From a virus, in the IMG/VR virus record IMGVR_UViG_3300017593_000150, positions 1-64,000 of that record: a stretch of DNA of 64,000 nucleotides. One strand, 5' to 3'. Below, piece by piece: positions 41,395 through 51,617 of this stretch. Every line of letters starts with the position of its first letter. Position 1 is the first letter of the stretch. The notes under the pieces were generated by a model. It was not told the origin of the DNA. It ran no database searches and worked only from the letters and a program-made list of their open reading frames with translations. A program made the translations under genes and the position numbers.

Positions 41395-42342
41395 TTAAGC
41401 ATAGATCACAATAAAGGGCACCTCATTCGAGAAACAAGGCGCAGCGCCCGCAGGGATAACTTCTTTAGCCCAAGCAGGCTTCGAAGACGGGTGAGTTTTA
41501 AACGAGACAGAATCTCCAGACTGCCATGAACCTCCCCAACCGGAGGCGTAGAGTGTGAAATAGGTGCCCCCCACAGGATTACTGGGCGAAAAATCGTTGT
41601 TAATATCTCCTGTTCCAACAGTTCCCGTAGTTAAACCTACACACGTAAACGCAGAGGAACTATAAAACGTCAAAGTCCAAACATCTTCAACCGTCCCCAC
41701 ATTATACACACTAGGAGGGTAATTCACTTCATCATAAGTCCCTGAAGAGCTAGACTCCAACCAATCAGAGTAACTAGGGGCAATACTACCCAACGGAAGT
41801 AAGTGGCACAAACGAGAACCCGTATCGTACGAGTGGTTAGTACCATTACTCAAAGTAACGGTTACACTCAGTCCGGAACTGGTAACAGCGGCCACAGTAT
41901 GCAGTTCATTATCAGTCGCACTAGCCAAAAGAACGGTATCGTTCACTTCAATATCAGGGACATCACCATCAAAAGACGCAACTACAACTGTAGCCCCAGA
42001 GGCAACGGGTTGGGTAATCCTACCAGTACCATACCACTTGTGCGAAGGAAGTGCGAGTAAACTTCCTTGAGTCTGAGCAACAGTTGCTGCGTGAAGTCTA
42101 AAATAATCTCCTGCAGGGCTCCTGTCAAAGATTCCTACGTACGAACTAGAGATAGTTTGAGCAGTTGCGTGAACGAAGAACTTTCGATAACGAACGTACC
42201 CAGAAGCACGTTCGGAGGGCGAGACATCTGGAAAAAGGTTCTCATATTGTCCTGAGAAAATCTCGGACGAGCAATCTTCATAACCTCCGTTGAACTCCGA
42301 ATCGTTAACAATTTTTGACTTATAGAGTTTAATCACACCCAT
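41395..42342 (-). CDS. Tail structural protein (315 aa)
   Basis: The ATG at 42342 has AGGAG 10 nt upstream. The sequence is low in charge and rich in Ser, Gly, Thr and aromatic residues: SERASGYVRYRKFFVHATAQTIS, VLLASATDNELHTVAAVTSSGLSV, GGTYFTLYASGWGG, and PAWAKEVIPAGAAP. It resembles phage tail proteins in which a viral LamG/Ig-type beta domain is followed by a conserved P.W.KE.IP..A, but I cannot name the family. Confidence 0.5.
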   Translation of the reverse strand: MGVIKLYKSKIVNDSEFNGGYEDCSSEIFSGQYENLFPDVSPSERASGYVRYRKFFVHATAQTISSSYVGIFDRSPAGDYFRLHAATVAQTQGSLLALPSHKWYGTGRITQPVASGATVVVASFDGDVPDIEVNDTVLLASATDNELHTVAAVTSSGLSVTVTLSNGTNHSYDTGSRLCHLLPLGSIAPSYSDWLESSSSGTYDEVNYPPSVYNVGTVEDVWTLTFYSSSAFTCVGLTTGTVGTGDINNDFSPSNPVGGTYFTLYASGWGGSWQSGDSVSFKTHPSSKPAWAKEVIPAGAAPCFSNEVPFIVIYA

Positions 42343-42355
42343 GCTCAATTAACTC

Positions 42356-43306
42356 CTAAGCGAGTCTAATTGCAAACCATCTTGAGAGATTCAGATCTAC
42401 TGTACCAGGGAATACTTTGTACGAAGCCGAGTTAATTGTAACTTCGTCCTCCGGATCCAGCCCAACAGCTCGAGATAACTTATAAACCCACTTAATTTCG
42501 CCGCGTATACCTGTCTCATCGGCGATCATAAAAGGGGCAATAGCTTTCTCGTTGTTAGGCAGTTCCATTGCGTGGATAAACATATTAGCGGTAAAGATTT
42601 TCTTTTTTCTTTCAGGATGTTCATGTCGCATAGTATCTCCTGTACCAGGATCCACGGGGTAGTAACCAAAATCCGAATGCCAAGTATCCTGATTGTACCA
42701 CAAGTAATCTCTACAGTAATCCCCATGTCGGTAAGAACTGATTCCTCTGAACCGCGAAGAGTCGTTCCAGTCATAGTCATAAGGGTAATTGTATCCGCCA
42801 CTGAAAGTTCCAAACGCATAAAGAGGGTAAGGATCAAAATACCGTGACCAATAACGTCGTAAGAGGCCAACACAAAAGTGGGGGTAAATAGTAACACACC
42901 TAACTACACCGAAACAACTATCTTTATCTCCACAAAACCACACGTGATCGTAATTTGTGTCCTGAAGTAGTACGGTGGGCAACCACCTATAAACACCGTG
43001 GGACTTCTCCGTATTTAGAGAACCTAAACTACTAAAGCCGTAAGCACTGTCGAACCCTGTATAAGCGTTTACTTGAATGCCGCAACGAATATTAGTACGA
43101 TAATACCAACTAAATCCAACGTAAATATCTTCTTGCTCTGATTCGCCGCTAGAATAAAGGATAGTATAATCTCTTCCGTAACTACCTCCAGTAGTTCCAG
43201 TTTTCTTGACTTCCCACCCTAACGTACTTGTCATAAAGTCAATCAAGGCGTTGTATAACGCTTGAGGCCCGTTTATATCAGTTAAGTGTTCTATATGATA
43301 TGCCAT
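42356..43306 (-). CDS. Tail protein, aromatic-rich, copy 1 (316 aa)
   Basis: Very rich in Tyr, Trp and Phe. Shares the order GWEVKKTG...YGRDYTILYSSGE...DIYVGF..YYR..IRCGIQVNAYTGFD...WFCGDKDSCFGVVR with the adjacent copy 2. The GDKD box after a W-F strand is characteristic of this phage virion family (often annotated only as structural). It ends one base into the next start. Confidence 0.55.
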   Translation of the reverse strand: MAYHIEHLTDINGPQALYNALIDFMTSTLGWEVKKTGTTGGSYGRDYTILYSSGESEQEDIYVGFSWYYRTNIRCGIQVNAYTGFDSAYGFSSLGSLNTEKSHGVYRWLPTVLLQDTNYDHVWFCGDKDSCFGVVRCVTIYPHFCVGLLRRYWSRYFDPYPLYAFGTFSGGYNYPYDYDWNDSSRFRGISSYRHGDYCRDYLWYNQDTWHSDFGYYPVDPGTGDTMRHEHPERKKKIFTANMFIHAMELPNNEKAIAPFMIADETGIRGEIKWVYKLSRAVGLDPEDEVTINSASYKVFPGTVDLNLSRWFAIRLA

Positions 43307-44280
43307 TATTCGTAATCCCTTATTGCTATTGAAACGGAGTCTTCTCCATAAGTACTTACAAAAACCAAGTAAGGGTCGCCCCCAACGTAAATAGTAGACT
43401 CAGACGGTACATTACCATAAAAGTATGAATAGTAAACATATTTCAACTCACCGAGTAGGTCAATCTCTGGGCTCCCGACATAAATAGGAAATAAAACGTG
43501 CCCTTGAGACCGGGTCGAATACGATTGGCAATAGAAGTAAGTAACCAACCACCAACAAGAATTAGTATGGCTTAGAAATTCACAGTTATTATAACTATCT
43601 ACACAATTAGTTACAAAGCGGCGAAACCACTCAGTATTTCCGCAATTTCGAAGCCAGGAACCACAGCAACCGAAAAAGGCGTCATAACCTTCACCACTCC
43701 CCAGATTCCGGCGATACGGGATTGCAAGCTGACGATCACGCCAACAAACGCTAGTACAGCCAAATCTAAGATAGGGGTCGAAGGTTAAAGAACCAAGAAC
43801 TACTAATGGTAAAGGGTAATCACTCCAGTACGAATTAATCAACCCCACGTAAGCTGATAAATATTTAGAACCAATTCTAAACAAAAGAAATGCAAAATCC
43901 TTATCCCCAATAAACCAATACGCCATCGACGTCCCATCATCAACAGCGCTTAAGATAGGATACCTTACAAACTGGCAGCAACAACAGTCTGGAGTTCCAA
44001 AACCCCCCGGCTGACTATCGAAATCCTCCGACGTGTTTATATCTGTACAAGCTGTAAACTGAAAGCCGCACAAAGTGCTACTGCGCCGGAAAGATCTAAC
44101 ACCAATGTAAATGTCTTTATTTCCAGCCTCTCCTGTACTATGATAAAAGTAGTAAGCACTCCCCATTTGAGTTCCTGAGTGAACTTGTGTCCATCCGAGA
44201 GAGCCAACAAAGAAAGTCCTAATTCGAGCAAATAAATCCGACAGCGAAGATACAGTTCCAGACGTTTTTCTAAAAGCCAT
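43306..44280 (-). CDS. Tail protein, aromatic-rich, copy 2 (324 aa)
   Basis: Aligned with copy 1: GWTQVHSG...YYFYHSTGEAGNKDIYIGVRSFRR..TLCGFQFTACTD...YWFIGDKDFAFLLFR...YWSDYPLPLVVLGS. It has a cluster of cysteines (CCCCQF; FFGCCGSWLRNC), unusual for virion proteins. It begins at the stop of the tape measure gene, so it is likely part of the distal tail built around that region. Confidence 0.55.
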   Translation of the reverse strand: MAFRKTSGTVSSLSDLFARIRTFFVGSLGWTQVHSGTQMGSAYYFYHSTGEAGNKDIYIGVRSFRRSSTLCGFQFTACTDINTSEDFDSQPGGFGTPDCCCCQFVRYPILSAVDDGTSMAYWFIGDKDFAFLLFRIGSKYLSAYVGLINSYWSDYPLPLVVLGSLTFDPYLRFGCTSVCWRDRQLAIPYRRNLGSGEGYDAFFGCCGSWLRNCGNTEWFRRFVTNCVDSYNNCEFLSHTNSCWWLVTYFYCQSYSTRSQGHVLFPIYVGSPEIDLLGELKYVYYSYFYGNVPSESTIYVGGDPYLVFVSTYGEDSVSIAIRDYE

Positions 44281-47200
44281 TAGCTAGTCCTCCTCGCGAT
44301 TCTCTCACCTACATTGTTCGCAACAACCCTGCCATAAGTGGGAGAGCTATAATACTTATTAAGCTCCTTCTCATCGAAAATAGTCACAACCGTTACCTTC
44401 GGTTCCTGCGTTTGTTGTTGCATCGGCGTAACCAAGCCTCCCGCTTGGTAATGAAAAGGTGTTATCGTCGGAGGTACAACACCTTTACGTAGCGCGTCAA
44501 AGAACGAAACTCCTATTTTTTCTACCACAGGCCTTGGAACAACATATTCTCCTGGTTCTAGTAAAGCGGGGACGCTATCTCCACGTCCTTGCCCAGGTAC
44601 CGGGCCGCCGGCCTGCCTCCTTAAAGGAACCAAACCCCCACGTCTCATCATAGGAACTCGAATTCCCATCGCCTGCAGCGCCATCATAGCTAGTTTAAAT
44701 TCTAACAACTGTAGCATTGCCTGAGCAAGACCTGCCGTAAAGCTTCTCAAAATTTCCTGCCAGTTCATCTGAAATCGCTTTCCGTATACTATAGAATCAA
44801 TTATTGCCCTGTTCAACTCATCAAACGCGCTCGCAGCGGTCCTCGCAACAGCCTCTTGAGTCATTTGTCCGAGGGCGCCAAAGAACCCGCCCATTTCCTC
44901 GATCTTCGCCCCAATCTCAGCATAGTTCTTCAAGATTCCTTGCATTGCACTCTCGCCAATAGTCCTCAAGCCATTAGCAAAAGCTTCAACTTCATCCTTA
45001 TTGCGCGACCAAGCGCGTGTTTGTTCGGCCAGCTTAGCGTCCACGAACTTCGTAAAAGTATCAACTCGTCTACGAGCCAACTCAGTTAACTCTGTGTAAC
45101 CTGTAATAGTCCTTGTTATGTCCTCCAGTGCTTGTTTCTGCGATTCACTCAGTACCACACCCGCTCGTCGGTACTGTTGAATCAGATCTTGTACAGCAAT
45201 GTTAGCGAGCTCGGACACATTCTCATGAAGTTGCTGAGTGGAAAATACCAAAGAGGAACTCAACTCCAAATTCTTACGGCGGCTTTCTCGCAAACGTTCC
45301 TCAGCATCAGTCAATGTGTTTAACTGGGAAACCAGTATTGAAACGATCCTAGCATAATCTTGAGTCTTCGCGATCATGTCAGCAGTTTGCACTTTCCCTT
45401 TAGCTAAAGCCTGAACTTGCGCGTTTAAATGAGGGAGTACGCTACTAAGGGCGGTACGTACTTGCTCTTCCAAACTCGTGATTTTACTCAACCCCTCACT
45501 ATAAGCCGAAGAAGAACTCTTAGCTTCATACATCGCCGAAGCGCTGTCTAACACGCTTTGTATAACAGGAGCGAGGTTAGCATCAAGCTCACGGACTCTG
45601 TCAACCAACCCCCTAAATCCAAAGATAGCGTTCAGGAGAGCGGGTTTGAGGTAATCATTCGCTGAAATGAAATCCTTAGTCTTCCCTTGTAAGCTCTCAA
45701 ATACATTAGCTAAGCTTGACCCCCATTGGGGGACATCAACTCTGGTCAGCTCGAGTAACTTCTCAACTAGAGAGGTAACTTCTTGAGCGGTCTCTTTTGA
45801 AACATTGTTGTAATCAACTTGATGTGCGCTTAAAAGGGCGAGATAAGAAGCCAGTTCACTCACAGTAACCGTAGAGGAATCAAAGGCGAGGGCCGAAATC
45901 CCTGTCTGCTTTGCTAGGTCACGAGAACGATTAACCAAATCAGCGATCAGATTCGAGTAATTCCCAAAAGTAGTATAAACAGGGTGAATTACTTTCTCGA
46001 GTTCTTTAATCCGCCTCGCACTTTGGATCGTCATAGCCGCATACTCACGCTGTTGAGATGTAGCACGAGACAGAGCTTCTAAGAGGGTTTCCTTAATAGC
46101 CCTACTTAACAAGTCGGTACGACCTTGTAATTGCACCAGAGCCTGTCTAACGGCTGTAGTAGTTGAAATAGCCCCTTTCTCGTAATCATCAAAGGCTTTG
46201 AGAGAAAGTCCTGCTCTGCTATACTGCTCGATACTTTGTTGTAAAGCCTCGCTAAGATACTGTTCTGCTTGGGCTCTCTTTTCTCTTGTAGTCAACCCCT
46301 GTAACGTAAGGGCGTTTAACCGAGAATGGAGGTTAAACTCAGACTTCCAAAGGTCAAGTAGAAGTTTCCGAAGCTTCAGAGTTTCCGTTGTTACCTTATT
46401 CTGCGCCTTCAAAGTAGCGAGTCGTGCTTTTATACGAGCCGATAAAGTTACATGAACTTGAGACTCACTCTCATAAGACTTTATCAAGTTATCAACGGTT
46501 CGAATCTGTGCTTCCAAGTAAGCATTCAGGAGCTGTCTCCCCTTTGCGTCCTTAACAAGAGTGGCAAATTCGTCGTTCTGGGACTTCTGAATTGTTTCAA
46601 GATAGTTCCGGTACACTTTAAGAGAGTCTATATTACCATTGATAGCTTCTTCGTAGCGACGAGCACCTACTTCGGAGATCTTCGCTAAAGCGAGCTGTAC
46701 ACGGGCGGCAGTTTCGGCCGAGACTGTTACATCTTTAGAATACACATTCGCGAACTGACCCAGTCCCTCAGTTGTATCGGAAATCGATTTATGTAAGTAA
46801 GTCAAAATTGCTTGGTGCCTTTGTAATTCGTCATTCACAGCACGTTGGGCAGCGGAGACTTTGAAGGAAGTCTCGATTAATTTTTCATCAATTTTGACCT
46901 TCCCTTTGGTCCTCTCCATTACCTTAGTTAGTATACCAGCTTGCTTCTCATAAGACTTAGCTTCTGCTACCAACGCGGCCCGTAGTGAAGGGCTAGCTTT
47001 AGAGGCCATATCACGAAGTATACCTGCTAACGAGTTGTACGCTTCTGCGGTTGTCTTAATCCCACTTAAGTTTCCCTGTGTAATCTGATTTAAGCCTTGC
47101 CAAATCCGTGAAATAGCTTGCCCAGTTTTGAGAGTAACTACTTGTCCAGTCGAAACGTCGCCAATAGCTTTAGTGTACTTTGAGTACAAACTTACCAACG

Positions 47201-50200
47201 TTTTAGTTTCCTTAATCTGGGCTCCTGTAATTTCAAACTGCTTCTTCAAATTCTCTGCAAGAGCGGAACGCGCCTTCGAAAGCTCCTGAACCGCTTCGGT
47301 ACTTCTCCTATGTAAAGCCTCTGCATCTTCTAACTGCTTACCCTCAGTCGTCCTACCTTTCTCAATCTCATCTTGAACTTCGAGGAACTCTTGGTAGGCA
47401 TCTCGATACTCCTGAATAGCGTTAACAACTCGCTCCAACGACTTAGCAGACGAAAGGTTCAGTCCCAGTTCCTCTTGTCGTCTCTTCATTCCTTCAGCAA
47501 GTTCCTTTCGCAACCGCGCAGTACGATCGATGTTAGTCTGTAGTACCTTGTTCAGCCCAATTATAGCTCGAGCATTATCTGCAGACCGTTCTCCAAACTT
47601 GATCAAAGTCTCGCCAGCACTGTCAAGTTTCTTGTTCAAGGAGTCAACAGACTTACCCCAAATACCGAACCACTTCCCCACATTAAAGACGGACTTCCCG
47701 AGTAAATAGAAAGGTCCTGTTAAGCGGAGAAGAACGCCCCTGTACTTAATAATCAATCCCAGTGCATACGAAATAACACCTGCAGTCCCAGCGATTCCCG
47801 TCGCAAACAGCTTAACGGGGCCAGTAACAATCTGTACAATGATTTTTCCTAACCAACCCAAAACTTTCCCTAGTGCAGAAACCGCGGCCCGAAAAGTTTC
47901 GGACTCCCCAAAAGTTTCCTTAAAAGCCGGGATAAGCGCTTCTTTGAAGGCTTTATACACCGCGGGAATGACGATCAAAATAATCCCAAAAATCTTGGCA
48001 AAGCCTTTGAATATGTTAATGAGTTTTAACACGGCACCTTTAACTTTTGTAACGACACCTAAGAAAGTGTACCATACTTTAGACAAACCCCCGGCCGCCC
48101 CAGTAAACGTAATTATGGTATTAGCCCACTCCCGTTGAGCTCCGGCGACGTCATGAGTAATTAAGTACAAATCTCGAACCTGTTTAGCGTGCTTCTGTAC
48201 CATAGGAGTTACCTTCTTCGCCAGCACCAACCCTTCGGCCATAAAAGTCGCTTGCATCAACTTACTAGCAGCCAGAGCTTTCCTAATCACACCCCTTTCT
48301 GGAACCATAGCAGATGCTAGAGCTGGGCCAAAAATGGCCTTGGGAACTTTAGTCGCCATTAATGTGGAGATCGCAGTTCTTAACTCTACAACAAGGCCTT
48401 TAACAGCCTTGGCACCGTTTTTGAAGAAGTTTACAAAGGTAGTACCAATGTAAACGCTTAACCTCTTGAGAACTTTGCTTAGTGACGAGGCAGTAAAACT
48501 AGTTTTGACCATACCATCTCTCATCACGAATAGAGGAGCAAGAGCTGTTCTCTGAGTCATCCCAAAGACGTCAAAGGCTGCGTTTAGTGCTGTTAACGCC
48601 TTTTCAACTAAATGTACAGTCTCAATCAATACAAACAACTGCGCTCCGAGTTTTACAAAACGTCCTAGCAAATCAAGTGAGGCGGCACCAGCGGCCTTCA
48701 TCGTAGTGATAAAACCTCCAATCCCGGGCTGAGCCATGACCTCGTTAATTCGGGTCAAAATTTTGTAATAAGCATTCAAAATAGGAGTTACATAATTTCC
48801 AGTTTGGGCCGCGAGAAGTTCTTGAGAAACGCGATAACGTCTCAGAATACCATACCCTGTTTCCATCAACCTATTGTTAACACCCTGTAAGTAACTCAAC
48901 TCCTGTATAAGAGCGAGCATCCTCGCTTTTTGTTTGACGGACTTTCCAGTTTCGGTGCCTTCTTTCCGGAGTTGTTCTTCGTAAAACTTAGTCTTCTCTC
49001 TGAGGTGGTCTATGTTAATGCCCAAAATCATGGCTGAATTAGTTAACCCAGCCAACGCACCGTGGACATGTTGCAAGGTCTCGAACACATCTTTGCCCAA
49101 GAAACTCGAAACGTCTGTCATCAAAGAAATGAATCGCTTCGTCTCCTTTTGGTTCAACTTATACAAAGCCGCAAAATCCAACAGAGCACCGGTAACCCGG
49201 CGCATCTCTGAAACGTTTTTACCTGCAGAAAGAGCAAGTCTGTCGGACCACTGGAGCCAATCTTTTGCACTCATAGAAGCATCGCCGGTCAACTCAGCAT
49301 ACCTCCGAACCGCTCGGTTCAAATCAACCTGCGTGCGAATCATCTCAGAACTGACTCTATACGATTCGGAGAAGTGCTCGAGCATGGCTTCACCAAAGTA
49401 AGAGAGCTTCTCACCCAAGAGCTCGAATCCGTGAGCTAGACTAACATTAAACTTGAATATCATAAGGTAGTGAAAGGTGACTTCCCCAAGTGCCTTGATC
49501 AATCTAGGAAGCGCGGCCGTTTGTATGTTAATCTTACCGGTCAACTCTGAGAAACCGCGAGTAACTCTGCGTAATCGGTCGTTGACTCCAGGTAATGTCT
49601 TATCCAAATGGGACATTACCATAGACCACGACCGCGAAAACGAGGACACAGAAGCGAGGGAGTACCCCAACGTAGTTAGTGTAGAGCCTAACTTCTTAGT
49701 CAAGGGAAAGAAACGCAACAGTTTCCCGGAAAGAATGGTCAAACTCCCCATCATCGCCACAAAAGGTTTAGATAACTTCGCGCCTATAGAAACGGCCTCA
49801 CCACCTAGGGATTCGTTAATACGAGCCCCGAGCTGCAAGATCTTGTCTCGCACCTTATCCAATACAGTACCTAAAAACGCAAAACTAGCGGTCAGTCCTA
49901 TCTTGCCGGCTAACTTAGACTTCACCACACTCCCGATCTGGGCTACACGATCACGTAGGGAATAAGCAAGTCGGAGTAAGCCTTTCCAGAGGTCGGCTAC
50001 GACACGAAGTCCAGACACAAACTTAGTAGAGATAACATCCGCGACATCAACGATTATCACTTTAAGCCTGGTAAAAACTTCGGTTAGCTTAGTAAAGGCG
50101 TCTGGAATTCTCAGTCTAACAAACAGACGAGAAAGAGCTTCCCTTACTGGAGTAAGAGAATCGCTCAACTTCAAAAACAAGCGCGTTACCGTAGCAACAG

Positions 50201-50897
50201 CAGGAGTCAAGAACTCAACTAACCTAGTAGCTGCCCTTACAGCATAAACAGCAATAGAAACGAACGCAGACTTACCAACTTCTGCAACGTGCGTAAACTG
50301 AGAAGCTATCCAAGTAAAAGGTCCCCTGCGAAACTCGGTGAACAACACTCTGAGCGCATCTCGCACAGAATTTAAAGACTGTTTCATTGCGGCAGTAGCA
50401 GGGATTGATCCTTTTGCCCAAGTAATCCAAGCAGAAGTTGTAGTGGAAAGTATATGAACGGTTTGCGTCAAAACGGTACCAAGGAAGCGATGCTGTACTG
50501 CAAATGAGGTGACTGCTCGAGCAGCGCTTTGGGCTGAGCGCGTATAAAGTACGTACAACTTATTCGCTAAGCTCATCGAGATCTTTTTAGAGTTAATCGC
50601 TGCAGTTACCAACCCAGCTGCAGAGGCAATAGCAATAAACGCAGTCCTTAACGTGAGAACAGAGGAGGCGTACTGTGAAGTGGCCTTCGAAGCACTTTGG
50701 GTGGACTTAACAGAAGCTTGGGTACTCCGGGCGGTATTACGAATCGACTCAACTAATTGTCGTTGACTTTCAGCGAGCTTACGTACAGTTTCAGAAAGGG
50801 TTTGGACAGACTCAGCGGTTTTCGCGACTTGGGTACGGAGTTTTTCTAACTCCTCCTTATTCTCAACACCTATTTCTACTATATACTCTTCGGCCAT
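44280..50897 (-). CDS. Tape measure protein (2205 aa)
   Basis: The longest gene of the window and, at 2205 residues, predicts a tail of about 330 nm if 0.15 nm per residue holds. It opens with a long coiled-coil (EELEKLRTQVAKTAESVQTLSETVRKLAESQRQ), has hydrophobic segments (AFIAIASAAGLVTAAI; FGIILIVIPAVYKAF), a middle built of extended helices, and a C-terminal proline-glycine region RRGGLVPLRRQAGGPVPGQGRGDSVPALLEPGEYVVPRPVVEKIG that is diagnostic for siphovirus tape measures. It lies right after the two chaperone frames, as expected. Confidence 0.92.
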   Translation of the reverse strand: MAEEYIVEIGVENKEELEKLRTQVAKTAESVQTLSETVRKLAESQRQLVESIRNTARSTQASVKSTQSASKATSQYASSVLTLRTAFIAIASAAGLVTAAINSKKISMSLANKLYVLYTRSAQSAARAVTSFAVQHRFLGTVLTQTVHILSTTTSAWITWAKGSIPATAAMKQSLNSVRDALRVLFTEFRRGPFTWIASQFTHVAEVGKSAFVSIAVYAVRAATRLVEFLTPAVATVTRLFLKLSDSLTPVREALSRLFVRLRIPDAFTKLTEVFTRLKVIIVDVADVISTKFVSGLRVVADLWKGLLRLAYSLRDRVAQIGSVVKSKLAGKIGLTASFAFLGTVLDKVRDKILQLGARINESLGGEAVSIGAKLSKPFVAMMGSLTILSGKLLRFFPLTKKLGSTLTTLGYSLASVSSFSRSWSMVMSHLDKTLPGVNDRLRRVTRGFSELTGKINIQTAALPRLIKALGEVTFHYLMIFKFNVSLAHGFELLGEKLSYFGEAMLEHFSESYRVSSEMIRTQVDLNRAVRRYAELTGDASMSAKDWLQWSDRLALSAGKNVSEMRRVTGALLDFAALYKLNQKETKRFISLMTDVSSFLGKDVFETLQHVHGALAGLTNSAMILGINIDHLREKTKFYEEQLRKEGTETGKSVKQKARMLALIQELSYLQGVNNRLMETGYGILRRYRVSQELLAAQTGNYVTPILNAYYKILTRINEVMAQPGIGGFITTMKAAGAASLDLLGRFVKLGAQLFVLIETVHLVEKALTALNAAFDVFGMTQRTALAPLFVMRDGMVKTSFTASSLSKVLKRLSVYIGTTFVNFFKNGAKAVKGLVVELRTAISTLMATKVPKAIFGPALASAMVPERGVIRKALAASKLMQATFMAEGLVLAKKVTPMVQKHAKQVRDLYLITHDVAGAQREWANTIITFTGAAGGLSKVWYTFLGVVTKVKGAVLKLINIFKGFAKIFGIILIVIPAVYKAFKEALIPAFKETFGESETFRAAVSALGKVLGWLGKIIVQIVTGPVKLFATGIAGTAGVISYALGLIIKYRGVLLRLTGPFYLLGKSVFNVGKWFGIWGKSVDSLNKKLDSAGETLIKFGERSADNARAIIGLNKVLQTNIDRTARLRKELAEGMKRRQEELGLNLSSAKSLERVVNAIQEYRDAYQEFLEVQDEIEKGRTTEGKQLEDAEALHRRSTEAVQELSKARSALAENLKKQFEITGAQIKETKTLVSLYSKYTKAIGDVSTGQVVTLKTGQAISRIWQGLNQITQGNLSGIKTTAEAYNSLAGILRDMASKASPSLRAALVAEAKSYEKQAGILTKVMERTKGKVKIDEKLIETSFKVSAAQRAVNDELQRHQAILTYLHKSISDTTEGLGQFANVYSKDVTVSAETAARVQLALAKISEVGARRYEEAINGNIDSLKVYRNYLETIQKSQNDEFATLVKDAKGRQLLNAYLEAQIRTVDNLIKSYESESQVHVTLSARIKARLATLKAQNKVTTETLKLRKLLLDLWKSEFNLHSRLNALTLQGLTTREKRAQAEQYLSEALQQSIEQYSRAGLSLKAFDDYEKGAISTTTAVRQALVQLQGRTDLLSRAIKETLLEALSRATSQQREYAAMTIQSARRIKELEKVIHPVYTTFGNYSNLIADLVNRSRDLAKQTGISALAFDSSTVTVSELASYLALLSAHQVDYNNVSKETAQEVTSLVEKLLELTRVDVPQWGSSLANVFESLQGKTKDFISANDYLKPALLNAIFGFRGLVDRVRELDANLAPVIQSVLDSASAMYEAKSSSSAYSEGLSKITSLEEQVRTALSSVLPHLNAQVQALAKGKVQTADMIAKTQDYARIVSILVSQLNTLTDAEERLRESRRKNLELSSSLVFSTQQLHENVSELANIAVQDLIQQYRRAGVVLSESQKQALEDITRTITGYTELTELARRRVDTFTKFVDAKLAEQTRAWSRNKDEVEAFANGLRTIGESAMQGILKNYAEIGAKIEEMGGFFGALGQMTQEAVARTAASAFDELNRAIIDSIVYGKRFQMNWQEILRSFTAGLAQAMLQLLEFKLAMMALQAMGIRVPMMRRGGLVPLRRQAGGPVPGQGRGDSVPALLEPGEYVVPRPVVEKIGVSFFDALRKGVVPPTITPFHYQAGGLVTPMQQQTQEPKVTVVTIFDEKELNKYYSSPTYGRVVANNVGERIARRTS

Positions 50898-50902
50898 ATT
50901 CT

Positions 50903-51564
50903 TTACCCACCAACCACCTCAAAATCGACTCCAATATCTCGCACTTTCTTCAACAAGGTACGTGGATCATCACTATCTGGCCGAACGTAATCATCACGAA
51001 GTTCTGCGCCTACTAGAGAAGCATAGAAACGATACTGAGCGTGGAGTCGTTCTCTCGCTTCTTCTAGTAAACCCTCAATCGTGGGCCTTGTCAAGGCGAA
51101 AACCTGGTCAGGAGTCCATCCATACTGAGAGCACAAGAAGTCGACTACCTGCGCTATGGTCTTCTCTATGGGGTCTCCCCCGCCTCTTCTGCCAACTTCG
51201 TTACCGCGTTGGTTAGTCCGAGATTTAGCTTTCCGAAAATGTGAAGCGACAAAGGGACGATAAACTCTACCATATCCTTTGAGGTCAGATTATTTTCAAC
51301 CCACTTCTTGTCTTTGTTGAAAATAATCGATGCAATCTCAGACACGTCATTAGCAAAGGCGGTCATGAACGCGTAGACTTGGGACTCATCGAACTGAGGA
51401 TTGCCTTCTGCATCAGTACTAACGGAAAGCTTAGAAAAGACCTTAGTTAGAATGTTGTAGAGCCTAAGTTCCTTCCCCCAAGTAAGCGGAGGAATCTCAA
51501 CCGTGTTCCCATTGCTTAAGGTAACTTCACGAGCTCCTTCAATGTACTCTTCAAAAGCTTTCAT
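50903..51564 (-). CDS. Frameshifted tail assembly chaperone, GT-like
   Basis: At GCG-GGG-GAG (51183-51175) a -1 slip moves translation into a frame that is open through DPIEKTIAQVVDFLCSQYGWTPDQVFALTRPTIEGLLEEARERLHAQYRF to the stop at 50903. The downstream part has no good start of its own near the junction. The fusion would be about 220 residues. GT fusions are found in most long-tailed phages at this position. The rate cannot be told from sequence. Confidence 0.7.
51166..51564 (-). CDS. Tail assembly chaperone, G-like (132 aa)
   Basis: The short product ends AEEAGETP at a TAG just after a G-run. The sequence (TLSNGNTVEIPPLTWGKELRLYNILTKVFSKL...FNKDKKWVENNLTSKDMVEFIVPLSLHIFGKL) is like gpG-type proteins that bind the tape measure during tail assembly. 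It lies between tail tube and tape measure genes, the expected place. AGGAGG is upstream of the ATG at 51564. Confidence 0.75.
   Translation of the reverse strand: MKAFEEYIEGAREVTLSNGNTVEIPPLTWGKELRLYNILTKVFSKLSVSTDAEGNPQFDESQVYAFMTAFANDVSEIASIIFNKDKKWVENNLTSKDMVEFIVPLSLHIFGKLNLGLTNAVTKLAEEAGETP
51176..51181 (-). promoter_or_regulatory. Slippery site for -1 frameshifting
   Basis: On the minus strand GGGGGA, in frame as GCG GGG GAG. Re-pairing of the glycine tRNA one base back gives the T frame. It is 12 nt before the stop codon of the short product. The following AGACCCCATAGAG may not be a strong pseudoknot. Confidence 0.6.
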
Positions 51565-51617
51565 AATAAATGCACCTCCTGGGGCGTCTAAATTGTACTA
51601 ACTAAGTTAACCTAAAA

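Noticed and set aside
44459-49965. Plus-strand reading frames opposite the tape measure gene
   Set aside because: They lie fully within a continuous 2205-codon gene with family-typical motifs, have no ribosome binding sites and no recognisable products.
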